From assembly GCF_024713945.1 (NCBI RefSeq), contig NC_134682.1, forward strand, positions 2,790,001 to 2,854,000: 64,000 nt of DNA. The letters are read 5' to 3'. Positions 1 to 12,276 of this stretch are shown here, one piece after another. The DNA comes from Dermatophagoides farinae (Eukaryota; Arthropoda; Arachnida; Sarcoptiformes; Pyroglyphidae). Position 1 is the first letter of the stretch, and every line of letters begins with the position of its first letter. The notes beneath the pieces were generated by a model, which saw nothing but the letters and a program-made list of their open reading frames with translations, was not told the DNA's origin and did no database searches. A program made the translations under genes and the position numbers.

Positions 1-126
1 TGGTGCAACTTTTTTTTCTGCTTTCTCTTTTACAATTCATATATTTCATCTCCCCCCAATTTACCCCCTTCTCCTCCTCTTATTTCTTGTATTACTTTAT
101 ATGGCCAGTGTTAGGTTGACAGGTGG

Positions 127-157
<31 letters not shown>

Positions 158-670
158 TGATCATTCGCCAATCATATTACGTTCATCTGAGGATTGGTTG
201 CAGCTAGTCAACCAACCACCAATCAGGGTGCAAAATACACACACAAAAAAAACAACGATTACGCTAGCTATAGGCTGGACTTAAGATTTAGAACATAATA
301 AAAAAAAGAGACAATCAAATGAAGAAAAGAAAAAAAAATGAAAATAAAGTCTGGATCTATCGTACGATAGCTGTCCAGTGTCTGTTTGGACATGATATCA
401 GAAACATTTGTTTGAATTTTGCAACTTTAAACTTTGATTTTTTTTTTTTTGGCGCGCATTTACTTTGTTGAAGCAGAAACTTGAATTTTCATCAATTATT
501 TTATCATCAATCGTTTTCAAAAAATTTTTTTCTCTTTTCTACATAATTGTGATTTTCAAAGCAATGATCATATTTTGGCCATAGATTTTACAAGTGACAT
601 TCAGATTCCTTAATATTAATTTTATCCGGAAAATCCCTTCGATTATTATTTAAAAAAAAAATACAACAAG
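1..670. other. AT-rich upstream region of the CDK-inhibitor gene
   Basis: No open reading frame of interest is visible. The stretch holds an (ATC)n run near 130-158, several A and T runs, and a short GC-containing patch (ggcgcgc near 451). It presumably contains the promoter and 5' UTR of the CDK inhibitor that starts at 671, but I see no clear TATA element. Confidence 0.5.
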
Positions 671-3460
671 ATGAAAGCTATCACAATGACCGAAATAAGC
701 CGTACGACTTTATGGTCATCAAATAATGATACACATGGTCATTGTCATCATTATTCATCACATGGATGGAAATCATCATCACAACGGGATCTATTTCGTC
801 CAGTTACAGTAAATGATGAAAATTTAAATTTTAAATCATCATCAAATAAATTAAATCGATCATTATTTGGTCAATCCGATCCATTGGAAACAAAACGTCT
901 TCTTTATGAACAAATGAATTCTCGACGAATTATCGATCGTAATCGTTGGAATTTTGATTTTCATACGGAAAAACCGCTTCAAGGCCGTTATGAATGGCAT
1001 AAATTAACCCGTTCGGATACAAGTCCACCACAATCACCATTTGATCGCCGTACACCAAGTCCTAAATTTTTTTCCAATCATTATCAGGATGGTGAGTAAT
1101 TTTTTTTCAGTTTTTTTTCCAGTTAAATCAAATCACAATCCATTCAATACCATCCGATTTTTATTTACACTGTACCACCTTGATTTATTAATTCACCCAT
1201 CCAAAATGGTTTTTTTTTTGGCCATGTGGACTTGTTTATTTTGAAGTCTAGTCACGCTAGTTGTTGCATGTTTAGTCATAAACTATCCACATATATAACT
1301 AGTCCTGGACATTAATGCTTCGCGCCAAAAATCAAATTATACCTGACTGTGTGTATATGTGTGTTGTTAGTGTGTGTGTATAAGAGTTTGATTTTGTTTA
1401 GTTTTGTTCAGTTTTTTTTTTTTTGGTTGGGTTTTGATTGCAACGTGCGTAGTAAAGTGAAAAAAAACTGGCTCAGTTTTCTTTACATGATCACAATAAA
1501 GATCCAGACCCAATGTAGACCTTCGTTCACGATGATCGAGACGTAATTCAACAACAAATGATTTTTTTTTTGTCAAAGATTTACGCGCCAATTTCAATAA
1601 GCTCTTCTTTTCTTTTCATTCAGTATTCAATTACGTTTGTTTGAATAAATCGTGGACCCTATTTTATTTTGACCATTTTTGACCATTTTCTTGGTCCACA
1701 AATATAATTTGCTAGCTGGAAAAGGATTGTTTTTTTTGGGTTTTGAAAATTACATAATAATAAAAAAAAATCTAGAATCTCACTAGGTCTCGCAAAGACC
1801 AGATGACCTTTTTTTGTACTCATAAACTTACACACACAAACACAGGTGCTACCTGTCCAAAAGAAGATGGTAGATAATTTCAATTTTTTCACTTGATGTC
1901 TATTCGATGTCCTCGAGCAATTTTGTTTTTTTTTTAGTTCATTCGTTTTCCAAAAGTGACACTCCTCATTTTATTGATTATGATAATGATGATGATGATG
2001 ATGTGGGATGTGTCATTTTAGTGTCATGCACGTGCAAACACCTGTTGTTTGATCTATTTTTGTTGTTGGATCTAATCGGTAAATTTCTGATTTATAAACC
2101 ATCTTGAAATTTTAACAATTTTGTGACAATACTACACTTGTTACACTTGATGTGAGATTTAATGTGATTCAAAAATCTATAACTCTGTTGGTCAATGGTT
2201 CTATAGGTCTATAAGCTACCATAATAGCCATATAAATAAGAAAAAAAAAGATTCGCCCGTAAATCTCGTCATCATCATTGTCGACAACGTCATTTTGGAT
2301 TTTCATTTTCGTTATTTTTTTTTATTTTCACTTTATTCTCTTTCGTTGTGTGTGTGTGTTGATCTGATTTTTTGAGCCCGGACAAAAACTCAAGGCCATT
2401 TTATTTTGTTTTCTCGGCCAAAGGTCATTCTTATATATATTGTATATAAACGATGATGGTATATTGTATCGTGCGCGCGATCACTTTATTTTCAATCGCG
2501 TACGTGTGTATGCTCTATTTCAAATCACAATTTTTATTATTTTTTTTTTTTTAAAAAGGCTAGGCCCTTAGGTTTTGGTCAATTTTTTTTTCTTACTACA
2601 AATCGTATATACTCTTGTGTGTGTATGTGTGTAAGTTTGAGTGAATTTGATTGCGTGTGTATCTTAACACACATACATACAAGGGCAACTTGGCAACTCT
2701 ATAGATTTCTATTTTTTTTCTGATAAATCAGTGTTTATGTGTGATAATGGACCATAGGGGCCATAAATGTATAGATATATAGAGCAGAAGGTAAGAACCA
2801 TAGCATGATTTGAGTGAATGATCCAAAATGAAATGATTTCTCCAATCTAATATTTTGTACTGTTTGAAAATGAAAAAAAGCTACTGCTTTGGTCATAGGA
2901 CCCTAATCATTATCATAATAATAATGATGATGACAATGAAGACGCAAAAAATACACTAAAAATAATAAGATGAAACTTTTTCACCCAAAGTCTAAAGGAA
3001 AAGAAAAAAAAACTCTGCTAAAAAAGGCCCTACATCGATCGATCGATCAACAACAACAACACACACACCTACACATTCATAAAATTTTGTCCCTTACCAC
3101 CAAATTGATAATGACCAGTTTTACTCAATAAACTCATTTTTTTCTTTTTTTCTGGAATACTCAAACATGTTGGTGATGGATTTGAATTACCCAAATAGAA
3201 ATCAATGGTCAAACAGCTAATAATAAACATAATAATAAATTCTATATGGATCAACGTAAATGAACAACAACAATCAATCCTGGTAAAATGGTCAATGCTT
3301 TCATATAAAACTGACCAAATGGTCATTTCTTCTGGTCTATCGCCCCCGCACTACAGAAATTATTGACCTTCAATCGTCGTCATCATCATCATCATCATCA
3401 TCAATGTCTGATTCCAGTGAAAATAAAATTAATCCAAGAACAATTCTATGGAGCAACTAA
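671..3460 (+). CDS. dap: p21/p27/Dacapo-family cyclin-dependent kinase inhibitor, two exons
   Basis: Kip-type inhibitors bind cyclin-CDK complexes in the nucleus and arrest the cell cycle. Exon 1 (671-1091) encodes the diagnostic CDI domain at about residues 60-112: a cyclin-binding RSLFG motif, then a linker, then the CDK-binding WNFDF...KPLQGRYEW block. This is close to vertebrate p27 and fly Dacapo. A serine/proline stretch (SPPQSP, TPSP) follows, offering typical CDK phosphorylation sites. Exon 1 ends in phase 1 at a GTGAGT donor. I propose exon 2 at 3357-3460, after the acceptor ctacag. It keeps phase and encodes EIIDLQ, ten serines made from a (TCA) repeat, and a short tail ending in ILWSN. 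The protein would be 174 aa, near the family size. The family call is strong; the second exon is an inference, because the 2.3 kb intron is unusually long for this window and another last exon could exist. Confidence 0.8.
1092..3356 (+). other. Proposed long intron of the CDK-inhibitor gene
   Basis: It starts with GTGAGT and ends with a pyrimidine-containing tract and CTACAG. It is full of T runs, TG/CA repeats and a short palindromic cgatcgatcgatc near 3036. No convincing coding sequence was seen on either strand. Confidence 0.45.
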
Positions 3461-6400
3461 ATGGATCTCATTGATCTCAATCAATCAATTCAAACCAGAA
3501 AAAAATTTAAAAAAAAATTCTGTAAAATATCTTTCTTTATTATTTGCTTTTTGTTTGTTTGTAAATGTTTATCATTTGTTTTCATAGCCTACACCACACA
3601 CACACACATATCTTTTATTTAGACCACATTAGCCAGTAATTATCAATTAATTGATTAATTTCTTTCAATTCATTCATTCAAATCATGTAAAAGACACTAT
3701 CGATTCTTTCATTCGAATATCAGATTATCAGTTGATAAATTGCCCATCACCATTTTGAAGATTGTTTTTTGTTTGACACAAACACACCTATTGATACAAC
3801 ATTTTATGGATTCATTTTTTTTCTCTTTTTCTTTGTCAATTCATTCTTTTTTTTTATTTTTATTCAAACTTTGATCGATCTCAATCGTAAATTTGTGTGT
3901 GTATGTCTTTTTTTTGTATATATGTGTTTACAAGTGTCACCGGTAAATAAAAAAAATAATTTTTTTTCCACAAAACTGCTAAACATAAAGGTTCACACCT
4001 TTTTTTTGTTTCTTGAGCCCGGGATCAATATTGCCATCAAACACACACGTACACACACACATACACAGGTAACAAACAGGTAAATGTCACCAAAAGCTCA
4101 AAAGCAAACAAAAAAAAGGCCTTCGACCTCAATCGTTATCATCAGGTTGATGGCAAAAAAAAGAGGTAGACTGATTTTAACTTTTTTTCGAATGATAAAA
4201 TATTTCAAATAAAAAAAAGTATTGCCATCTATCGAATAAAATTCAAACTTTTCACTAAATTAACATATCATTAACTCTTTTGAGAGAAAACAATAATTAA
4301 TGCGTAATTTGCATATAATTGAATTGAATACAATCAATCGAAACAGGAAATTTTTATTATTATGTCAATTTAGATAAATTTCAATTCACATTCATTTATA
4401 TAACAAATAAACAAACATACAAACCATGTTCTGTTTCCGGTGGTTAAGTGAACCAAAAACTGAACCGGAAACTGAAAACATTCTGTTATCTCATTATTGG
4501 TTTGTAATAATAAATTACAAAATGGTACCGTTTAACGAAATGATAATTTGTTTCATGAAATAATTGAGATGATCATGATTGTTCTATAGTTCATTCATTC
4601 ATTCAATATTTATTGAACTTTTTTTTTGTCGAAAAAACCATAAAGTTAATCAATCGTAGCTGTAAATGAAAATGAATCGTTTTTTTTTCTCTATTCGGCA
4701 AACATCACTGATGTTTTTTTTGTTGTTATTGTTGTCCCTGGTTGTTTGAAAAGTTTTTCTGTTCTTGTTTTTTTTTCTTCACACTAAAACAAAACAAAAA
4801 AAAAACAAATCGACAAGTATTTTATCGAATTGATCACAATGATTCATTGTAAAATTTAAAATTTGTGGTCATTTAAAAAAAAATTACAATCAACAACAAT
4901 GACAATGTAAATTGAAGCAAGGTTTTTTTTCTGGTCTCTGTGTAGCCAAGAATCGAGGAAAATTTGATTTATAACAACGAAAAAAAAATTCATGTCCAAA
5001 CACCCACATACACTTAATGGCTAGTGGTGAATCAAATGGCAATGGATTTTTTTTTGTATCCAGAAAAAAAAGTAGATGTTGTCAACATCCTCATCATCAT
5101 CAACACCATTATTCGAAACCATTCGGCATTTGTGTGTTTTTCACTAAATTGTGCTTATTAAAAAAAAAACGGTTGACAATAATAAAGAAAATTTTTTATA
5201 AAATGAATTCTCAAAAAAAAACGACAACAACAACAACAACAAAACCTTATTCTGTGTGTGTGTGTGTGTCAACGGAGCATATTGAAAAATCTTTTTCTTA
5301 AATTCGTTGTTAACAAAGCCAACCGTCGTTCGTTCGTTCATTCATTCGTTTTTTGTTTGTTTGAAACTCGACCATTATTATTCGGTCCATCAACACATGA
5401 AAATAAGATAAAATCTTTTCTACAACGATCTAGAATAGACTAGAAACGTTATCACTTTGAACGGTGCAAAACAAAGCAAAAAAAAAAAAAAAATATTGAA
5501 AACTTATACTCTCTTACGCGGTTAAATTTCTGGAATTGAAGAATGCATTGTTTATATATTACGTATTTGTGTGTGTGTGTATGTGATTCAATCAACGGTG
5601 TAGAATTTTTCCTCCACATTTCATTCGTTCATTCATTCGATAAATCGACGATGGTTATCGTTATCGTTGTCGATGTTGTTGTTGTTGTTGTTTCTATAAT
5701 AATCAGAATAAAAAAAAGTGAATAAAAATCAATTTATTATTTGACAATGGTGAATGAGGAAAAAAACCGTAAGAAAAATAAATAAATAAATAAACCAAAC
5801 GAATTTGAGAAGAAAAAAAATATTCAACCACGTTCACAAAATCATCATCATCATCATCAAACTGATGAAAATGTGATTATTATAAGTGAATCAACCAGAA
5901 TTCGCAATGTGATTCTGGAACAGGAATGAAAAAAAAAGAGTTTTGAATGAAAAGAAAAATTGATTTGTAAAATGTCATTCGATTATTATTGCCAAAAGAT
6001 CGATTACAAAGATCAAAAAGAAAAAGGGGAATATCAATCACATCATATGCGCCTCATTGCCCCTTGAAGCTAATTCACAGTTTTTTTTCTTTCAATTTCA
6101 TGAGAGAATTGGAAAAAAAATTTCCAATTTTTAAAAAAATAAATCTCATGTGAATCATTCATCTAACAATGGATTTCATAAAATTTGAATCGTGGCCATT
6201 TTGATTTCAAATTCAAAACAAAAAGATTAGGCACAAGTTTTTTTTCCTTTGTTAACATCCAAACAGAGAAGACAATAGAAGGGTTAAAAAACGAGATTTC
6301 TTATTTCGATGTGTGAGTACAACGGGTTCATAATCATTGCATTGGATTAAAAGGTGAAAAAAAACCAGAACAACTTGCGTTTTTTTTCTGGAAAAAAAGC

Positions 6401-9400
6401 TTGCATGTTTCGGCCATACTTTACTAACACACACACACACAGGTTAAATACCTATGCTTTGACCTTTGCCAGGACTACCTTTACTCTATACCTCTCTCTT
6501 CATATGGTGTGAATGTATTATGTTTGGCTTGGCCATTTGAGTTTTATTTTTTTTTTTTACACCAGCCATTGATGATGATGGTGATCATCAACTCGAATCA
6601 ACAACAACAACCACCACCACCACCACCTCGCTTGAATGTTTCTTTCGTCGAGTGATGGTGATGTTTTTTTTGAGTCGAATTTTTTTTTACAAGAAAAAAA
6701 ACTTGACTTGAAATGAAGATCTGGTTTTTTTTCTGGTAATACGAGGATTCTCCTCATTCATTCAACGCCGAATTTTTTGTTCTCATTTTTTTCAATAGCC
6801 AATTCATGTGTCTGTGTGTGTGTTTGTGTTGCCGGTTATATTCAATTCAAAACAAACAAACAAAAAACTGGTTAATGTTTATAATCCAAACATCTGAACT
6901 CATCATATGAGGTTATCGGATTTTCTTTCTACTATTTTATTGTTTATTCTCATATGTATTCTTCACTGTTTTTGATTTGGTTATTTTTCTGGAACAGTCA
7001 GATTTTCAGATGTTGGTTTTCTTTTCAAACAGATTGTTCACTGATGGTTGTGCGCAGATTTTTTTTTTTTGATTCAGAATCAGAATGCCAAAATTCATTT
7101 ATTCAGCCCAACCACACACACCATGTGTATTTTTTTTGTGTTGTTTACATATATGTGTAGTAGGCGTATAAATAATTCTTGTGATTCTGTTATTCTTCAA
7201 ATATACACATACACATAAGATCGCATTTTATATGAACACATTGTATTCATATGGAATTTCAAATCAAATAATACAGTTACCTCGTGTGTTTGTGTGGATA
7301 ATTTCATTATAGTTGTTGAAATCGATCGATCGTTTGACATTTGATTGATTGATTAATGTCATCATCATCATTATCATCATTTCGACCATTATCACCTTGA
7401 CAACAACAACAACCAAAAAAAAGGGTAAGTTTAAAATTCAAATAACATTTTTTTTTTGTTCAAGCTAAAATGATGATGATATTTAAATTGATTTAAATTT
7501 TTTTTTCAAAAAAGTTTTCAACTTTGTGATATAATAATACACTTTACCCATGATTTTGATTACGCAGTCCAATTGTTGAATAATTTACTCGGTTAGCTTA
7601 TTCATTACTGTCTAATGTGGGGTGAAATTTTATATATTTAATTAATTTGAATAAGTTCTTTTTTTCTTCTTCGGTCCGTGTTCTCGTTGTTCCAAAAAAC
7701 AACAACAACGGGGTTTGACTTTAATTAACTCTTTTTTTTGTTCAATTTTCACCCATTACAATTCATTTGGTTTTGGACGAAAAAAAAATGAAAATGAAAA
7801 TGATGATTAAGAATTGTGTACAATAGAAGGGGTGGCACTGCCATTCTTTGAATTTTCAACTTTTCAAGCAGCCGTTCGCTTATTTTCATTTAACTTTGTT
7901 AATCGTTTTTTTTTTGCTAGTCGCTATTTAAAGAACAACAAAACAAATGAAAAAAAAATTCTGTCAGTAAAGATTTGAATTTGGAATCAGATTCCATGTT
8001 GATTCGTTGCATAGTGTTGACTTTCATCATCATCATCACGTCCATCAGTTCGGCCAACAAAAAAAAGAGTTTCCAAATCCAAATCGGTAAAGTTATCAAT
8101 TTTTTTTATTCGTTTCATAATTGCAATCGTAAACATCTGGACCTGGTTGAATGTGAGTGAGAAGAAACTTTCATTTCATGATGATAATAATAATAATAAT
8201 AATTTTGTTTATTAATTTCATTTGATTCATTTTTTTTATTTCATTCACATTGATTTCTCGAATAATTTCATCATCATCGATTCGATTTCGTTGATTACAC
8301 CCAATGGAGAAAAGAGCAAAAATTTCAAACATTCGAAATATAACCCAAGGCTGTAATAATAATAGCCGCCACAAAAAAAACATCTTTTTTTTCTGTCGAA
8401 AGTGTGTATTCTCTTGTTCCACAAATTGGAATACATTCCGTTTTCCATTCAATCATCAATGATCTTTAGCCATGTTGTTGTTGTTGTTGTTAGCCATAAA
8501 AATTGCATATAACATTACGATTCTGGTATTTATTTTCTCATTTTCTTACGATGATGATGATGATGAGTATGGGTGGTGTGTAAATGATGTGTCTGTTTAT
8601 GTTTATTACAAATGTGATGAGTATTTAATTGCTATAACAACTGAATTTTCTTTTCCGTTTTTTTTCAATCTTTTTTTTTCATTTGACCATTTGAACATGA
8701 TTTGATAATTACAACACCACACTACTATACTATACAATTTTGCCAATTTTGTTTCAATTTTTTTTTCTTGGTTCCGGTCCATAGACCGGAAAAGAATTGC
8801 CCTCCAGAATCATCCAAATCATCATTCTCATAGTAAGTAACAGTTTGGTGAGTCGAAGAATATTTGAAGCAGAAAAAAAATAAAAATTTCGAAAGATAAT
8901 ATCCCCATCAATAGTGTATGCGTGTTTTTTTTTCTTTTCGTTTCTACAAATATTTCACATCATCATCATCATCATATCTTTCATATCAATCTCTTCTAAA
9001 AAACGTTTAACATTGGACTTGAACGAAAGAAAAAGGGCAAAAAAAGAGAAAAAAAATTGAAATAAATCAATTATATCGTTGAAACTCAAAGTATTCATTC
9101 ATATTGGCGGCAAAAACAAAAGCAAGAATTTCTAATGCAACTTTACTTCGTTCGTCTTATCTTGTCCAACCAAACACAGCACACACACACACACATAGCA
9201 TTGATGTATTCGGTTGTCCATATCTCGATATCCCGAATCTGTTATTCTTTTTCTCACATTTTTTTTTTTTTTTTTTTTTGCTAGAACCGCCAATCATGAA
9301 AATCATCATCATCGAATTCTAATTCGAAATACAGTAATTCTTGTGATTTTTTTTTCTCGCTTTGTTTTTTTCTCTCTTTTGCCTATCCAATATCATGGAT

Positions 9401-12276
9401 ACTAAATTGGAAAATGAAAAAAAAAACATTCGAATTCGATTAAATCAATTCGAATCGAATATCGAATATATATATAAAAATATCGATAACCATTGTTCAT
9501 ATGGTTCGAATGTTTGAATTAATTTTTTTTCGTTGTTCGTTTCGAGTTTCTATATATTCTCGGAGATTGTAATTTTGTTTCTAATTTAGCCAAAGAAAGC
9601 ATAGAGAAAATCGTTTGATGCCCAGATTGAGAATGTGAGTGTTTTTTTTTTCATTACCCGAAAAAAAATTCTGATAAATCTGATATCTTGTTCCTATTGC
9701 CTAACTCTAATTATGATTATGATTATTATTATTATTATCGCTGTTTTATATGGCCCGTTTGGCAGTCATCGTTCAAGTAGCAGCAAGAATATCACACACA
9801 CACACACAGAGAGAGGGAAAAAAAGGCAAATCTATTTCAAGTATAATGAACTGGAACGATATGAATTGAAAAAAAAGTATTCAAGTATCAACAACAACAA
9901 CATTGAAACGGAAACCTTCATGTGTATATAAACAAGACAAGAAAAAAACCATAGCTCGTAATGATCATCATCATCAACATGAAATCATCAACATTCGTGA
10001 ATGAATGAGTGAGAAAGAGAAAAAAAACGAGTGGTAAACTGGAGATATTTTGGTTTCTGCCCCCTATTTGTCCAAACCAACCAAATAATATCACTTATAT
10101 ATGTGTTTATAACAAGAAAATAAAAGAATCTACTTACATGTTATGACGATGATACACACACACCACATGTATATGAAGTAGCGATAATATTTTTTGGTCC
10201 ACGATATGGAAAATGATTTCGTTTTCTTGAAGAAAGAATTGGTTGGTGGGTGTTTTCTGCTGCTACTGTTGTTGTTGTTTGACTATAATTGATGAATACA
10301 TTCAATAGGTGTGTCCGGGTATAATGATCATCTTGTTAAAAATTCCATTATCACAAAAGGTATAACAAAATATTAAAATTTCATTCACCAGGTAAAAAAA
10401 AAGATTCGAAATTCATGTCCATAGATGACGTAATTCCATTATCATGAATGTTTTTTTGATCATCTCCACTGGTTTTAGTATCCGGATTCCGGATATTATT
10501 ATTATAATTCATTTCCATAATCATCATCATCGTCATCATTCTACCGCAAAAATGAAAAAAAATTCAATCAAAAATTATAAGAAAAAAAATTATGAAAATG
10601 ATCTTTCATTGAATCATCAATGGAATTTTTCATCATCATCATCATCATGACCATGATCCATGTGTTCACAATGAATGTCATGTTCTCTCCCCTCATCATG
10701 CAATTTGTGTATGTGTGTGTGAAATGTAAATTATTTAAATTCCAGTGATCATCATCATCATCAGAATCAGAAATTATAGTTCATCAGCAACAACAGTAAC
10801 AACAACTACAAAATAAAAATAAACGAACGATGTAGATCCAAAAATCATTTCAGCTAGTATAGTAGTGTGAATGTCGATTAAAATTTTCGTTTTTTTTACA
10901 CTAAATGAAATGTTCGGACGAATTTTTTTTCTTTCTTTTTTTTGATCGTCGAACGGCTATTAAGCCTTGATATTCTGGTTCTAGTTTGTTGTTGTTGTTT
11001 GTGTGTAATTTTAACGCTATAATGATGTTGGCAATTCTACAAAAACGAATGGGTATGTTTGAGTTTCATGGCTGTTGTTGTTGTTGTTGTTGTTGAATCG
11101 TTTTTATCGTTGTATGTTTTTTTTTATTTTTTTGGTTTCACAAATTGATTATCGAAATTATTGTATTGTTATTTGTTGGTTAGTTGGTCAGAGTCTGATT
11201 TTTTTTCTCAATACAATAAGAATCGATTCTTTATTATTGATTTTATTTGAACAAATGGGTGGTGGTGGGTGTGTTTTTTCATTGATTTCAATAAAATTTC
11301 ATATTTTTATTTAATGATGATGATGATGATAAAAAATCATAAAAACATATTCTTCTACAATATGATAGATATTCTACATCTGGTTGATTCTACTTTTTCG
11401 AATACACAACAAAAAAAATCTCAAACCTTCGAACGTGAAAAAGACCATGCAAACATTCCAAACATTCGATTTTTATTTTTTATTTTTTTTGGTGGCTATT
11501 CAAACACCATTATGAACATGTGTTTGTGTTTCATTAATACGTTCATATAATTTGTAATGACCGAATCGAATAATAATTATCATCAAATGAATAATATGAA
11601 ATGAGAAAAAAAATGAAGAATTTTTTTTTTTGCTTTAACCAAAAAAAATGTTACCATTCACCACCCCCCTCTCTCTCTCTATCTACTCCACCCATCTCAC
11701 AGTTTATTTTTCATCATTTTTCTCCTATGTTTTCTTTGTTTGTTTGGTGGCGATTTTCAATGAGAATCCAAAGTTTCGATTTAAACGACAACAACAACAA
11801 CCGCAACAGAATTCCATACAAAACAAATACAGAAAATTCCAATCTGAAAAAAATTTTTTTTTTCGTTGCCAACATTGAATTCAATTCAATTCTATTTCGA
11901 ATAGATATTTGAAACATTCATTCACCACGAGAGAGACAGAGGGAGAGAGAGTCTGTTTTCAATTGTTTTCTGTGTTCGTGCGTGTGTTTAGAATTTTTTT
12001 TTTAAATTTCATTTTTTCTGTCCATTCAGAATTAAGTTTTTTTTCATTCATTCATGAAAAAAAAAATTTCACAATTGAATGAAAAAAAAGTGTGAACTGT
12101 GAATGATCATCATTTTGTCTCCGAATCAAATGTTCAAAGAAAAAGTGAAACAGCAGCCATGATGATCATCATTAATGTTTTAAAATAAATTGTTAGCGAA
12201 TTGAAAGTTTTTTTTTAATTGATCACTCATTGATTAATTTTTACTTATATTTTTCTATATAGATTTGTGTTCAATA
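3461..12276. other. 8.8 kb repeat-rich intergenic region without a firm gene
   Basis: This is mostly A/T homopolymers, (CA)n, (ATC)n and (GTT)n microsatellites. The open frames here are low-complexity by-products of those repeats. Three short stretches look more coding-like: 4426-4563, 5017-5060 and 7996-8462. The first and last are described as findings. The region may hold the 3' UTR of the CDK inhibitor and distal promoter or 5' UTR sequence of TMTC3. A possible acceptor (ctatatag, ending at 12262) lies just upstream of the TMTC3 start codon and would fit a 5' UTR intron. Confidence 0.5.

Noticed and set aside
3380-3402. ATC arrays here and at many other places as a CRISPR-like or satellite array
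   Set aside because: They are uninterrupted trinucleotide microsatellites with no spacers or longer unit.
5017-5301. Frame beginning MASGESNGNG
   Set aside because: The first ten codons look protein-like, but the rest is T-run, CAT and CAA repeat translation; no partner exon or family.
8171-8452. Overlapping minus-strand frames of 93 and 67 codons
   Set aside because: They end in an Ile run from an (AAT)n repeat, two frames compete, and there is no family signal. The plus strand there gives a slightly better candidate.
9635-9931. 98-codon frame in the large gap
   Set aside because: Non-ATG-like context and composition dominated by (ATT)n, CA and A runs.
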